From positions 62,001 through 126,000 of the forward strand of contig WFPC01000055.1 of assembly GCA_015487785.1 (NCBI GenBank): 64,000 nt of DNA, in the 5' to 3' direction. A program made the position numbers and the translations under genes. Shown here piece after piece: positions 16,820 through 26,628 of this stretch; within the stretch, counting starts at the first letter, position 1; every line of letters begins with the position of its first letter. The DNA is from Gammaproteobacteria bacterium (lineage in GTDB: Bacteria > Pseudomonadota > Gammaproteobacteria > S012-40). The notes beneath the pieces are model-generated. The model worked only from the letters and a program-made list of their open reading frames with translations, did not search any database and had not been told where the DNA came from.

Positions 16820-17905
16820 ATGAATCTCTTTGAACGCTATCTCACCCTGTGGGTGCTTTTGTGTATCGTTGCCGGTATTAGCCTGGGGCATGCCTTCCCC
16901 GAGATATTTCAGTTTCTCGCCGGCATCGAGCTGGCCCATATCAATATACCGGTAGCGGTTCTGGTGTGGTTGATGATCGTCCCCATGTTGCTCAAGATCG
17001 ATCTCAAGGCGCTCAAGGGTGTGCAGCAACACTGGCGGGGTGTAGGTGTGACCTTGTTCGTCAACTGGGCCATCAAACCCTTCTCCATGGCCTTGCTGGG
17101 CTGGTTGTTTGTCGGCGTGTTGTTTCGTGACCTATTGCCGGCAGAACAGATTTCTTCCTACATTGCCGGCCTGATCATTCTCGCTGCTGCACCCTGTACT
17201 GCCATGGTCTTCGTGTGGAGCCATCTCATGCGCGGCGAGCCGCATTTCACCCTCTCGCAAGTGGCGCTCAATGACGTGATCATGGTGTTCGCCTTTGCGC
17301 CCATCGTTGCCTTGCTATTGGGCTTGTCGTCTATCAGTGTACCCTGGGATACTCTGTTGCTTTCGGTGGTGTTCTACATTGTGGTGCCACTTGTGGTGGC
17401 CGCATTATGGCGTGCGCATGTCCTGCGCCAGGAACAGGGGTATGCCCGCCTGGCGGGTCTGATCAAACGCCTGGGCCGGGTTTCGTTGTTGGGATTACTG
17501 GCAATACTGGTTCTGTTGTTTGGTTTCCAGGGGCAACAGATCATTGCCCAGCCGCTGATCATTCTGCTGCTTTCCGTGCCCATTCTGATCCAGGTGTTCT
17601 TCACTGCCACCACGGCCTACTTGCTCAACCGTGCGGTTCGCTCGCCCCATTGCGTGGCCGGGCCCTCGGCGCTGATCGGTGCCAGCAATTTCTTCGAACT
17701 GGCCGTGGCCACGGCCATCGTCCTGTTCGGTTTCGAATCGGGCGCGGCGCTGGCCACGGTGGTGGGCGTGCTCATCGAAGTGCCGGTGATGCTCGTGGCG
17801 GTGCATGTGGTCAATGCCACGAGGGAATGGTATGAACGACGTGAAGGAGTGATGCCCCACGAGCAGTGTTGCCCGGAGGATGTTCACCTGCATGCGGGGC
17901 ACTGA
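16820..17905 (+). CDS. acr3: Arsenite efflux transporter Acr3
   Basis: A 361-residue membrane protein with about ten membrane segments that exports arsenite by proton exchange. It matches the Acr3 family (bile/arsenite/riboflavin transporter superfamily) through NRxF-like N-terminus MNLFERYLTLWVLLCIVAGISLGH, LAAAPCTAMVFVWSHLMRGEP with the essential cysteine, and LIGASNFFELAVATAI. The tail CCPEDVHLHAGH adds cysteines and histidines of unclear use. The ORF track starts inside arsC; the ATG at 16820 is at the proper place. Last gene of arsR-arsC-acr3. Confidence 0.92.
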   Translation: MNLFERYLTLWVLLCIVAGISLGHAFPEIFQFLAGIELAHINIPVAVLVWLMIVPMLLKIDLKALKGVQQHWRGVGVTLFVNWAIKPFSMALLGWLFVGVLFRDLLPAEQISSYIAGLIILAAAPCTAMVFVWSHLMRGEPHFTLSQVALNDVIMVFAFAPIVALLLGLSSISVPWDTLLLSVVFYIVVPLVVAALWRAHVLRQEQGYARLAGLIKRLGRVSLLGLLAILVLLFGFQGQQIIAQPLIILLLSVPILIQVFFTATTAYLLNRAVRSPHCVAGPSALIGASNFFELAVATAIVLFGFESGAALATVVGVLIEVPVMLVAVHVVNATREWYERREGVMPHEQCCPEDVHLHAGH

Positions 17906-17908
17906 TAC

Positions 17909-18514
17909 TCAGGGTCGCTGGAATACGGCGCGCGCCTGTTCCACCGCCTGGCGGGTGACGCAGCTCTCCGCATGATCGTTGATCAGTCCCATGGCCTGCA
18001 TGAATGCGTATACCGTGGTGGGGCCAACGAATTTCCAGCCGCGTTTTTTCAGGTCTTTCGAAAGTGCAATGGACTCGGCCGAAGTGGAGACGCTTTGTGG
18101 TGGCGGCAGGCTGGCCGGGTCGGGTTCGTAACGCCAGATGAAGCTCGCCAGCGAGCCTTCGGTATCGACCAGTTCCACGGCCCGTTGTGCATTGTTGATC
18201 ACGGCCTCGATTTTACCTCGGTGGCGCACGATGCCCGTATCGCCGAGCAGGCGTTGTACGTCCTTGTGGTCGAAGCGGGCGATGCGCTCGAAGTCGAAAT
18301 CCTGGAATGCGGCACGAAAATTTTCCCGCTTGGCGAGAATGGTTCGCCAACTCAGGCCAGACTGGAAGCTCTCCAGGCACAATTTCTCGAAAAGGCGTTG
18401 GTCGTCGCCCACTGGAAACCCCCACTCCTGGTCATGGTAGGCGAAAAATTCGGGTGCGGCACTGCACCAGTGACATCGCGGCCTGCCATCGGGGCCGGGA
18501 ATGGTATCACTCAT
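17909..18514 (-). CDS. tag: DNA-3-methyladenine glycosylase I
   Basis: A 201-residue base-excision enzyme that removes 3-methyladenine. Typical Tag features are the N-terminal zinc-binding RCHWCSAAPEFFAYHDQEWGFPV (two Cys, with His/Cys ligands late in the protein, NDHAESC), ESFQSGLSWRTILAKRENFRAAF, and KKRGWKFVGPTTVYAFMQAMGLINDH. The ORF track start adds 40 residues that overlap the upstream gene; the ATG at 18514 opens MSDTIPGPDGRPRCHWC. It converges on acr3 with a 3-base gap and follows the cupin gene by 13 bases. Confidence 0.93.
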   Translation of the reverse strand: MSDTIPGPDGRPRCHWCSAAPEFFAYHDQEWGFPVGDDQRLFEKLCLESFQSGLSWRTILAKRENFRAAFQDFDFERIARFDHKDVQRLLGDTGIVRHRGKIEAVINNAQRAVELVDTEGSLASFIWRYEPDPASLPPPQSVSTSAESIALSKDLKKRGWKFVGPTTVYAFMQAMGLINDHAESCVTRQAVEQARAVFQRP

Positions 18515-18527
18515 CGTTGCACCTGTT

Positions 18528-19010
18528 CTATTGTTTCTGTTTACGCGGGTCCATGATACGCCCGATATCGACGAGATCCCAGTTTCCCGTGTTTCTATAC
18601 AACCGCTTTCCCTGGTGTGGATAGTCCGCCACATCCTGTTCCAGGCGCTGTCCCATGACTAGGCAGATCAGTGTTCCCTCTCCGGTGTTTTTCAGGGAAT
18701 GAGCGGCGGTGTTGGCGGGAAAGCCTACGAAGTCTCCCTCTCCGAAAGGAAAAGACTCGCCCTCTATGACCAGTGTCCCCTCCCCGGAGAGAACATAGAT
18801 GCATTCTTCCTCGTAGTAATGCTTGTGGTATTCGGTGGTATCCTTCCCGGGCTCGACATAGATTAGATGAACACCTATTTTGCTGAGTCCTATGGCATCC
18901 CCCAGTGATTTGCGTATTCTGTCGGCATTGGGGTTCAGAAAATGGACGCGGCGCTCGCCCGCCATGTTCTCGATATCCTTTGCCGTGAGGATCAGTTTGC
19001 GTGCATCCAT
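18528..19010 (-). CDS. Cupin-domain protein
   Basis: A 160-residue single-cupin protein. The metal-binding motif 1 is visible as TTEYHKHYYEEECIYVLSGEGTLVIEGE (His-x-His...Glu) and motif 2 as FVGFPANTAAHSLKNTGEGTLICLVMG (conserved His). The mid-part YPHQGKRLYR is common in sugar- or transcription-linked cupins. No HTH domain, so it is likely a small enzyme or sensor of unknown substrate. It begins with a good-looking MDARKL start and sits directly before tag on the same strand. Confidence 0.82.
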   Translation of the reverse strand: MDARKLILTAKDIENMAGERRVHFLNPNADRIRKSLGDAIGLSKIGVHLIYVEPGKDTTEYHKHYYEEECIYVLSGEGTLVIEGESFPFGEGDFVGFPANTAAHSLKNTGEGTLICLVMGQRLEQDVADYPHQGKRLYRNTGNWDLVDIGRIMDPRKQKQ

Positions 19011-19087
19011 GTTTGCCTCCTTGATTTGTTATTGGTCCGGCTCATAGTGTTCCAGGTAATATCGTGAATTCGGCGACTCGAGTCTTG

Positions 19088-19396
19088 TCAGGCCCTTGCA
19101 ATCATGCTGACGCCGGCTCCAAGCATGAAGCATACAGCAACTCGCTGCATGAATCTTATGTAAGGCAGGTTCCGGCCCAGGGTGACAAATCGCCTTGCCG
19201 CGAGGGCATAGGCTGTTTTGATGCCCCCAACGGCGGTAATGACGACAAACACAATGATGCCGATATCCAGCGTATTCATTGGGCCAGTGCCGATAAACAA
19301 GGGAAACAGGCTGGCATAGAAAACGAGGGCCTTGATATCGCCGAAAGTCACGAGCAGGCCTGCCAGAAGACTGGTCGACAGAGACCTGGGACGCAT
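19088..19396 (-). pseudogene. LysE/RhtB-type exporter fragment (C-terminal half)
   Basis: The 102-residue frame matches the C-terminal half of LysE/RhtB amino-acid exporters: SLLAGLLVTFGDIKALVFYASLFPLFI (normally near residue 110 of ~205) and the final two membrane segments. Only 73 bases lie between its first ATG and the ftsH stop, so the N-terminal membrane segments, including the family's first conserved motif, are missing. The most likely reading is a deletion remnant beside ftsH; expression as a half-size protein cannot be excluded. Confidence 0.65.
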
Positions 19397-19469
19397 GGCG
19401 GAGTCGATGGTTTAATACGCGGGCCGGGACCCATTTACGAGGCCTAGGCCCGGCCCATTGGTCTGTTGC

Positions 19470-21389
19470 TCACTCTTCGGTGTGTTTTTCCTTGCAGGCA
19501 TTTTTTCCCAGTATGGCCGTGACGTCTTCACCGCTGAGAACCTCGCGGCGCTCCAGTTCGGCCGCCAGTTTGTCCAGCAGAGTGCGGTTGTCGCGCAGTA
19601 TTTTTTCTGCCCGCCGGCGTCCCTCCTCTACCAACGCCCGGGTTTCGGCATCGATGAGGCGGGCGGTTTCCTCGCTGTAGTTGCGTTCTTCGGTGCTCTG
19701 GTTCAGGAACTGGAGCTGTTGGCGACGTCCCCAAGTGAGTGGGCCCAGCTTTTCGCTCATGCCCAGTTGAGTAACCATGCCGCGGGCGATTTCGGAGGCC
19801 CTCTCCAAATCGTTGGCGGCGCCACTGGAGATATTGCCCAGTACGATTTCCTCGGCGGTGCGTCCCCCCAGCAGAATGGCAATCTGATCTTTCAGTTCTT
19901 GTTCTGTGGAAAGAAATTTTTCCTCCACCGGCAGTTGCAGGGTATAGCCCAGTGCGGCCACCCCGCGTGGAATGATGGAGACCTTGTGCACTGGCTCCCC
20001 TGTGGGGACACATTCGGCCACCAGGGTATGCCCGGACTCATGCACCGCAACACGGTGTTTTTCTTGTGGGCTGAGGCCGCGATTCTTTTTCTCGGGGCCG
20101 GCGATGACACGGTCGATGGCGGCCTCGAAGTCGGCCATGGTGATGGCGTCGTGCTTGTGACGAATAGCCAGGATGGCCGCTTCATTGGCGATGTTGGCCA
20201 GGTCAGCACCAACGAAGCCCGGTGTACGTTGCGCCACCACGCGCAGATCCACGTCATTGGCTAGTTTCATTTTGCGCGTGTGCAATTCGAGAATGGCGAT
20301 GCGCGCCTCCAGGTCGGGTTTGTCCACCACGATCTGGCGATCGAAGCGCCCGGCGCGCAACAGAGCCTTGTCGAGAATTTCCGGGCGGTTGGTGGCCGCC
20401 ATCACCACCACGCCGACTGAAGGATCGAAGCCGTCCATTTCGGTGAGCAATTGGTTGAGTGTCTGCTCACGCTCGTCGTGGCCACCGCTCATGGCCGGAG
20501 CTATGCCCCGTGCACCACCAATGGCGTCGAGTTCGTCGATGAAAACGATACAAGGCGCTTTCTGCCGGGCCTGTTCGAACAGTTCGCGCACTCGCGCCGC
20601 GCCCACGCCGACGAACATTTCGATAAACTCGGAGCCGCTGATATTGAAAAAGGGCACCTTGGCTTCTCCGGCCACTGCGCGGGCCAGAAGGGTCTTGCCC
20701 GTACCGGGAGGGCCCACCAGCAATACGCCCTTGGGGGCATGGCCGCCTAGGCGCTGGATGGTGGAGGGGTCACGCAAAAAGGCAATGGTTTCACCCAATT
20801 CGATTTTGGCCTCTTCGTTGCCGGCAACATCCTTGAAAGTGACTTTCACATCGCCTTCGGCATGGATGCGAATGCGATTGCCGATATTGAGGAAACCCTT
20901 ACCGGCACCGCCCATGCGTCTGGCCATCCAGCCCCACAGCAGAAACAGCAGGCCAAAGGGCAGCACCCAGTTGAAAAAGAAATTGCTCAGCCAGTTGTGG
21001 CCGGGTCGTACGATGTACTTGACGCCTTTCTCCTCCAGTTCCTTGGCCAAATCCGTATTCCACAGGGGAACGGTGACGAAGCGCTTGGGCTGGCCGGTAA
21101 GCGGATCGGTCTCGGTGAGCGTGCCGGTGATGACCTTTTCGGTTACCAGGGCCTCTTGTACCTCACCCTTGTCCACCCGCTGCAGAAACTCGCTGTAGGG
21201 GATTTCTTCCTGGGGGGGGACGTCTTGCAGCCCCTGCCAGGTGAATAGAGACAGCAGGATGAACACGAGATAGAGCCACAGCAGCGACCCCGGGCTCTGC
21301 CAAAACGAGGGCTTGCCCTTGCCCGGTGGCTTGTTGATCTCTATTTCGGGCTTGTTCGGGGACGTTTCAAACTTGGTGGTTTCTTTCAT
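19470..21389 (-). CDS. ftsH: FtsH-type ATP-dependent zinc metalloprotease
   Basis: A 639-residue membrane AAA+ protease. The N-terminus is cytoplasmic and Pro/Lys-rich, then come two membrane segments ([17 protein letters not shown] and [20 protein letters not shown]) around a periplasmic domain. The AAA domain has Walker A GPPGTGKT, Walker [11 protein letters not shown] and the SRH region [20 protein letters not shown]; the protease site is HESGH near residue 450. The ORF track start adds 11 residues; ATG 21389 has a GGGAG site. The sequence differs from housekeeping FtsH (for example [33 protein letters not shown]), so it may be a second FtsH linked to the adjacent cbb genes. Confidence 0.9.
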   Translation of the reverse strand: MKETTKFETSPNKPEIEINKPPGKGKPSFWQSPGSLLWLYLVFILLSLFTWQGLQDVPPQEEIPYSEFLQRVDKGEVQEALVTEKVITGTLTETDPLTGQPKRFVTVPLWNTDLAKELEEKGVKYIVRPGHNWLSNFFFNWVLPFGLLFLLWGWMARRMGGAGKGFLNIGNRIRIHAEGDVKVTFKDVAGNEEAKIELGETIAFLRDPSTIQRLGGHAPKGVLLVGPPGTGKTLLARAVAGEAKVPFFNISGSEFIEMFVGVGAARVRELFEQARQKAPCIVFIDELDAIGGARGIAPAMSGGHDEREQTLNQLLTEMDGFDPSVGVVVMAATNRPEILDKALLRAGRFDRQIVVDKPDLEARIAILELHTRKMKLANDVDLRVVAQRTPGFVGADLANIANEAAILAIRHKHDAITMADFEAAIDRVIAGPEKKNRGLSPQEKHRVAVHESGHTLVAECVPTGEPVHKVSIIPRGVAALGYTLQLPVEEKFLSTEQELKDQIAILLGGRTAEEIVLGNISSGAANDLERASEIARGMVTQLGMSEKLGPLTWGRRQQLQFLNQSTEERNYSEETARLIDAETRALVEEGRRRAEKILRDNRTLLDKLAAELERREVLSGEDVTAILGKNACKEKHTEE

Positions 21390-21735
21390 GATAATGCTCC
21401 CGCCTGTTGTGTGCTTTCCCATTGGTGGCAGAAAGTGAGTATCCTATTCCCTCGATATAGGTCCATTGTCAGGCATTGCAAGGCTTGCACATGGCCCTGT
21501 CCGGAATGGAGACGGTAAAAGAGCCAGACAGTGGAAAAGCTTGCTTGCAGAAGTATTTTGCGTTGTTCAAAATGTGCCAGGTGGCTCACCGGCTCACCTG
21601 AATAAAGCGATAAGTCACCAAATAATGAATGGTTATGGATGAAGCATGCCCAAGCGACTCAAGCCACTGTATCCCGACAGCCTGAAAAACATCAACAAAA
21701 TAACCAGTAGGGCATTGTTCCTTTGTCGTGTTTCC
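21390..21735. other. Intergenic region between ftsH and cbbO
   Basis: About 346 bases with lower GC than its surroundings and no convincing gene. On the minus strand a TTGCAA (21476-21481), 16 bases, TATATC (21454-21459) pair could be the ftsH promoter. A 44-codon plus-strand frame from 21646 (MPKRLKPLYPDSLKN...) has no ribosome-binding site that I trust. No clear terminator of cbbO is visible. Confidence 0.4.
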
Positions 21736-24006
21736 CTATTTGGTCAGCGAGATGAACAGTTGGGGCAGTTTTTCCGGTAGTCGTTCCACCCGGTCGATCA
21801 CGGTATAGTGTTGGCCGAAGATGTCGGCAACATAGTCGTCGGCCTTGGGGTCCAGGTTGATGCAGTGGATGTAGACGCCCTGCTGGTCCAGTTCCTGAAC
21901 GGCCTTGTGACAGTCATGAATGAGGTGGCGATCGTCGTCCACGTCGATGTCGGAGGGTTCACCATCGGTAAGAACCAACAATAGCTTTTTGTCGGCCTTG
22001 CGGGCCTTGAGATAATGGCCTGCATGGCGGATGGCGGCACCCATGCGGGTGGAGTAACCCGCTTCCATGGCCGCCAGCCGGGCCTTGACTTCGGCGCCCC
22101 AGTGTTCACTGAACCCCTTGATATGCTGGTAGCGTACTTCGTGTCGGGTATTGGAGGAGAACCCGGCAATGGCGAATTCGTCGCCCACGCCTTCGATGGT
22201 GTGGGCGAGCAGGGAGACGGCTTCCTGGCTGAGTTGCAGGATGGTTTGTTCGCACCCGGGTGGGGTGTCGTCGAGCGAGGCGGAGAGATCGAGCAGCAGG
22301 GTGACGGCGATATCACGGCCGTCGTGGCGGTGACTCATGTTGATGCGCGGATCGGGGGTATGTCCGCTTCTGAAGTCGATCAATGAGCGGATGGCGACGT
22401 CGAGATCGAGTTCGCTGCCGTCTTCCTGATAGCGTATACGCACGTATTGTTGAGGCTTGAGCAACTCCATGAGTTGTTTGAGCCGGCGGGCGAGGATGGC
22501 GTGCTTGTTCAGCAGACGGTCTATCAGGTCGGGGTCGCCGCTGGGGTGAAGGCTTTCGTAGAGGCTGACCCAGTCAGGGCGGAAGGTTTTGCTGTGGTAA
22601 TCCCATTCCGGGTAGAGCCTGGGTGGCAGGGTTTGCATGTCTTCTTGTTGCTGGGTCCGCTGTTTGGGGTCGTCGAAGCTTTCTTCCTCGTCGCCGGATT
22701 CGATGAAGCGCCAAAGGTGACGGTTGTCATCACGATAGCCGACTTCGGTGTTTTCAAAATGGATGTTGGGTAGTTGGTCGGATTGGCGCCGGGTTTGGGC
22801 TACGAAGGCCAGGGCGAGGGTGGCGATGGTGCGGGTGTCTTGCGCGCCTTCGGCCATGAGCTGGTGAAAGCGCTGGCTGAATTCGACCACGAAGGGATTG
22901 AGGTAGCCGTGGCCGTCGGCATCGAGCATGGCGTAGGAGACCATGGCCAGGCGATGCCGAATGCAGGACTGTGTTTCGGGGTTGCAAGCGTTTTCGTCCG
23001 GTCGCGGGTGCAGGGCGAGAAGAATGCGCCGCAGGCCCGGGTAGCGTTGGCAGGCCAGGTGGTCTACGCGGGCGTCTTCGAAGGTTTCGATGGCGAGGCG
23101 CTGAAAAGGGCTGAAGTTGTCGGCAATGATGGCCTCGCTCCAGCGCTGGTGGGCGGCACAATGGGCCAACAGCGCCCGGTATCGGTCGATGCCGCTGACA
23201 CCGTGGCTAGCATCGTAGGCGTCGGGCAGGCGGATACCGAGCGCATCGTAATAGGGGCGTGGCTTGCGCAGTTCATCGAAGGCTTCGGAATAGGGAACCA
23301 GGAAGGTCTTGCTGTTCCACAGAGCCTTGAGGTAGAGGTTGAGTTTGCGTTCGTTGTCGATGAACAGGGTGCCCTGGCGCTCACGCTGCATGATGGCGCG
23401 GCTGTCGGCCGATTGCAGGCCAAAGTAGTCGCGTTGACGCTCGGGGTGCTTTGCATGGTTGCGGATGCCGTAGTCGATCCAGTTTTTCAGGCCTTCCAGC
23501 GAGAGCTGGCGCAGCAGCAGGGGCATGTTCTGCAGCATGTCGATGGCGCCAGGGCTGGGGTGGGTGGCATGAAATCCGTGGATGGAAACGGTTGTGCGCT
23601 CCATCATGTCGAGAATCAGCTCGACATAGTGGCGCAGCAGTTGTTCGCTACCCAGGCGGCGGGCGGCCTCGGCAATGGTCTGCAGAAAAAAAGGTATGGT
23701 TTTGCCATTGGGGGTGCGTGAGATTTGCCATACCGTTTGGGCGATCAGCGAGAGGCTGTTTTCGCCTATGCGGGCTGCTACACGAGGCATCTCCTCCAGG
23801 TAGGTGAGCACGGGCTCGAAGCCGCGGCCGATCATGCAGATCAATGAGGCGCCGTCGAGATAGTCCTTGAGGCCGGCCTCGGAGAGCAGGCTCACGGCTT
23901 CTTCCATGCAATCGGGGAAAACCTGTTCCAGTTCGGCGAAATTACAGTTGAGACGTTCGCGGTAATGGGCCAGTTCGTCCTTGGGGATGCACAGTTTCAT
24001 GCTCAT
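21736..24006 (-). CDS. cbbO: RuBisCO activase subunit CbbO
   Basis: A 756-residue adaptor that works with the AAA+ protein CbbQ to remove inhibitory sugar phosphates from RuBisCO. The N-terminal ~500 residues are helical and the C-terminal part is a von Willebrand A domain with MIDAS motif DLSAS near residue 572, a conserved Thr/Ser segment (GYSTRMGAAIRHAG) and LVLTDGEPSD. Length and order fit CbbO. It begins 21 bases after the cbbQ stop, so the two are co-transcribed and probably form a complex in the cytoplasm. Confidence 0.92.
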   Translation of the reverse strand: MSMKLCIPKDELAHYRERLNCNFAELEQVFPDCMEEAVSLLSEAGLKDYLDGASLICMIGRGFEPVLTYLEEMPRVAARIGENSLSLIAQTVWQISRTPNGKTIPFFLQTIAEAARRLGSEQLLRHYVELILDMMERTTVSIHGFHATHPSPGAIDMLQNMPLLLRQLSLEGLKNWIDYGIRNHAKHPERQRDYFGLQSADSRAIMQRERQGTLFIDNERKLNLYLKALWNSKTFLVPYSEAFDELRKPRPYYDALGIRLPDAYDASHGVSGIDRYRALLAHCAAHQRWSEAIIADNFSPFQRLAIETFEDARVDHLACQRYPGLRRILLALHPRPDENACNPETQSCIRHRLAMVSYAMLDADGHGYLNPFVVEFSQRFHQLMAEGAQDTRTIATLALAFVAQTRRQSDQLPNIHFENTEVGYRDDNRHLWRFIESGDEEESFDDPKQRTQQQEDMQTLPPRLYPEWDYHSKTFRPDWVSLYESLHPSGDPDLIDRLLNKHAILARRLKQLMELLKPQQYVRIRYQEDGSELDLDVAIRSLIDFRSGHTPDPRINMSHRHDGRDIAVTLLLDLSASLDDTPPGCEQTILQLSQEAVSLLAHTIEGVGDEFAIAGFSSNTRHEVRYQHIKGFSEHWGAEVKARLAAMEAGYSTRMGAAIRHAGHYLKARKADKKLLLVLTDGEPSDIDVDDDRHLIHDCHKAVQELDQQGVYIHCINLDPKADDYVADIFGQHYTVIDRVERLPEKLPQLFISLTK

Positions 24007-24027
24007 GACGAGGTCCTCGTGGCGTGT

Positions 24028-24837
24028 TCAGCCAAATACACTGTCGATGGCGTGGTTCAGGGTGTCGCAGATGTCGGGGTCGTCGGTGATGGGGCGCACC
24101 AGGGCGGCCTGACAGGCTTCGGCGGGCGGCATGCCGTTGCCGATGAGGGTGGCCGCGTAGACCAGTAGGCGGGTGGATACGCCCTCGTCCAAGCCATGGC
24201 CCTTGAGATTGCGCGCCGTGGCGGCCAGTTGAACCAGTTTCCCGGCGATTTCGCCATCGATGCCGGTTTCCTGCTGTAGGATACCGCGCTCCAGTTCGGC
24301 CGGGGCATAATCGAAGTCCAGGGCGACAAAACGTTGTTTGGTGGACTGCTTGAGATCCTTCATCAGGCTTTGGTAGCCGGGGTTATAGGAAATCACCAAC
24401 TGGAAGTCGGGGTGCGCTTCCACCAGTTCGCCTTTCTTGTCTAGGGGCAGGGTACGGCGATGATCGGTGAGCGGGTGAATGACCACGGTGGTGTCCTGGC
24501 GGGCTTCCACCACTTCGTCGAGGTAACAGATGGCACCGATGCGGGCCGCGGTGGTCAGGGGGCCGTCGAGCCAGCGGGTGCCATCGGCATCGAGCAGGTA
24601 GCGGCCAACTAGATCCGAGGCGGTCATGTCTTCATTGCAAGCCACGGTGATCAGTGGTTTTCCCAGTTTCCAGGCCATGTGCTCGATGAAGCGCGACTTG
24701 CCACAGCCGGTGGGGCCCTTGACCATCACCGGAAGACGAGAACGGTAGGCGGCTTCATAGAGTGCGATCTCGTTGCCCTGGGGATGGTAGAAAGGTTCGC
24801 TGCTGATCTCAAACGGGGTGGTGTCGATGTCTGTCAT
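24028..24837 (-). CDS. cbbQ: RuBisCO activase AAA+ subunit CbbQ
   Basis: A 269-residue MoxR-type AAA+ ATPase. Walker A is GPTGCGKS (41-48), Walker B ICYLDEVVEA, sensor region LVISYNPGYQSLMKDLKQSTKQRF. With CbbO it remodels inhibited RuBisCO. The ORF track start adds 22 residues reading through the terminator; the ATG at 24837 (MTDIDTTPFEISSEPFYHP) matches CbbQ N-termini. It lies between cbbM and cbbO. Confidence 0.94.
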   Translation of the reverse strand: MTDIDTTPFEISSEPFYHPQGNEIALYEAAYRSRLPVMVKGPTGCGKSRFIEHMAWKLGKPLITVACNEDMTASDLVGRYLLDADGTRWLDGPLTTAARIGAICYLDEVVEARQDTTVVIHPLTDHRRTLPLDKKGELVEAHPDFQLVISYNPGYQSLMKDLKQSTKQRFVALDFDYAPAELERGILQQETGIDGEIAGKLVQLAATARNLKGHGLDEGVSTRLLVYAATLIGNGMPPAEACQAALVRPITDDPDICDTLNHAIDSVFG

Positions 24838-24860
24838 GGAAATCACCTTTATGCATGGGG

Positions 24861-24890
24861 AAAAAAAGCCCCTGTGCACAGGGGCTTTTT
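24861..24890 (-). terminator. Hairpin between cbbM and cbbQ
   Basis: AAAAAGCCCCTG / CAGGGGCTTTTT forms a perfect GC-rich stem with a TGCA centre flanked by A and T runs, so it works in both directions. On the minus strand it follows cbbM by 26 bases and precedes cbbQ by 23, and should cut most transcripts after cbbM, giving more RuBisCO than activase. Confidence 0.85.
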
Positions 24891-24915
24891 GGGATGATGC
24901 CAAGTAGCGGATGTA

Positions 24916-26295
24916 TTACTTGTGCACGCCCAGCTTTTCGCGCCAGCCGGGGTACAGGGCATCGGCATCGTGCGGGAAGGATTCGAACGCACGGGCGAAT
25001 TCCTTGTGCTCCTTGGCCCATTCGATGGGGTCGGCGCCGGCCTTCCAGCACTCGTAAGCCTGGCGCAGGGAGATGGCGCCGGCCGCCGGGCTGTCGATGT
25101 GGCCGTAGGAACCACCGCCTGCGGTGTTGATGACATTGCCGTGGCCCAGGTTTTCGAAGAAGCCAGGCAGGCGCAGGGCGTTCATGCCACCGGAGATGAT
25201 GGGCGTGGTGGGTTTCATGCCATACCATTTCTGGTAATAGGCAGGGCCCTGGTATTCGTCGCGCTCGATGATGTAGGCAATGGCGCGGTCGTCCTTGTCG
25301 CCTTCCATCTTACCGTAACCCATGGTGCCCACGTGGATCCCGGAAGCACCTTGCAGTCGACTCATCTTGGCCAGTACGTAGGCGGTGTAGCCACGCTTGG
25401 AGGAGGGTGAAGTCACGGCACCGTGACCGGCACGGTGATAGTGCAGGTATTGGTTGGGAAACCAGCGACGAGCGGTGGTGACCATGCCGGGGCCGCCTAC
25501 GTAGCCATCCACCAGGAAGGCCACCTTGTCGGCGTCGGGACCGAAGGTTTCCAGGATGTATTCGCCGCGGGCGATCATCTCGCTGTGATCATCGGCGGTG
25601 ATGTTGGCCGAGAACAGCTTGGCCTGGCCGCTTTCGTCCTGGGCGCGTTTCATGGCATCGGCCACCAGGGGGATGACCTTCTTCATGGGCGCGAACACCT
25701 GGTTGCCCTGGGGTTCGTCGTTCTTGATGAAGTCGCCGCCCAGCCAGAACTGGTAGGCTGCCTCGGCGAAGGGCTCGGGGCGCAGACCCAGCTTGGGCTT
25801 GATGATGGTGCCGGCGATGTAGCCACCATCCTTGACGGGACGGCCGAGGATGCGCCACAGGTCGGAGATGTCCTTGGAGGGGCCGTCGAACAGCTCGATG
25901 GCGCGACGGGGCATGTAGAAATCGTACATCTTGGCGTGTTCGATGTCGCCCATGCCCTGGTTGTTGCCGATGGTCAGGGTCAGAAAGGAGACGATCATCA
26001 TGCGTCCGTCGGTGATGTTGCGGTCGAACAGATCGATGGGATAGGCGATGCGCATGTCCTCATTGGCTTCATCGATGTGATAGACCAGGGCGTCGACCCC
26101 CTTGGTGAATTCGTCGGTGGTGGATACTTCCACGTTGGTGCCGGTGGAGGACTCGGCGGCAAAGTGCGCCGCAGCTTCCAGGTAGCCATAGCCGGGTTTG
26201 GGCTTCATTTTGTAGGCAACCAGGATGTGTTGGCCGCCGGCGATCAGGTCTTCTTCTTTCAGGCTCAGATCGGCGTAACGATTGGATTGATCCAT
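24916..26295 (-). CDS. cbbM: Ribulose-1,5-bisphosphate carboxylase, form II large subunit
   Basis: A 459-residue form II RuBisCO, which fixes CO2 onto ribulose-1,5-bisphosphate and works without small subunits. Key residues are visible: catalytic Lys in [12 protein letters not shown], the carbamylated Lys and metal ligands in [13 protein letters not shown], the His/Arg region [20 protein letters not shown], loop 6 [12 protein letters not shown], and the phosphate-binding [10 protein letters not shown] with [14 protein letters not shown]. Form II length and lack of a cbbS gene agree. A GGAG ribosome-binding site precedes the ATG. First gene of cbbM-cbbQ-cbbO. Confidence 0.97.
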   Translation of the reverse strand: MDQSNRYADLSLKEEDLIAGGQHILVAYKMKPKPGYGYLEAAAHFAAESSTGTNVEVSTTDEFTKGVDALVYHIDEANEDMRIAYPIDLFDRNITDGRMMIVSFLTLTIGNNQGMGDIEHAKMYDFYMPRRAIELFDGPSKDISDLWRILGRPVKDGGYIAGTIIKPKLGLRPEPFAEAAYQFWLGGDFIKNDEPQGNQVFAPMKKVIPLVADAMKRAQDESGQAKLFSANITADDHSEMIARGEYILETFGPDADKVAFLVDGYVGGPGMVTTARRWFPNQYLHYHRAGHGAVTSPSSKRGYTAYVLAKMSRLQGASGIHVGTMGYGKMEGDKDDRAIAYIIERDEYQGPAYYQKWYGMKPTTPIISGGMNALRLPGFFENLGHGNVINTAGGGSYGHIDSPAAGAISLRQAYECWKAGADPIEWAKEHKEFARAFESFPHDADALYPGWREKLGVHK

Positions 26296-26628
26296 GGGGT
26301 TTCTCCTGTAGTGGTCATATGTCGCCGGTCTGACTCATGGCGCCCGGCGTGATTGATTCGAGGGTTCCGAATCGACCGGCCGAATCATATGCGAACAGAA
26401 CCATCATTAATAATCAATCTTAATCATAAAAATGATAAGTATTGACTTATGGTTCATATATTTATCATGTCCCGTGTCCATAAGTTTACTGAAGTAATGG
26501 GTTTCGGTTGCCGACAAAGGGAAATCGAAAGCATGGGGATTGCCGAGGCGGAACCCTGTTTTTTGCGGCAATTTTATTGCCTTAAGGTGTGTGTGGTATT
26601 CAGGTTGCGTCTACATGACTAATACACT
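26296..26628. promoter_or_regulatory. Divergent cbbM control region with CbbR-like sites
   Basis: This 333-base spacer has a strikingly AT-rich core (about 26395-26470) in a GC-rich genome. It holds a near-palindrome CTTAATCATAAAAATGATAAG (26419-26439; one-base asymmetry) of LysR-site style, and directly beside it the 13-mer GTATTGACTTATG (26439-26451), which recurs exactly just upstream of cbbR. These are the best candidates for CbbR binding. Weak minus-strand promoter hexamers (TTATCA-N17-GATTAT) overlap the palindrome, as expected for an activator-dependent cbbM promoter. Confidence 0.55.

Noticed and set aside
21646-21780. 44-codon ORF (MPKRLKPLYPDSLKN...) in the ftsH-cbbO spacer
   Set aside because: No ribosome-binding site I trust, and it runs into the antisense of cbbO.
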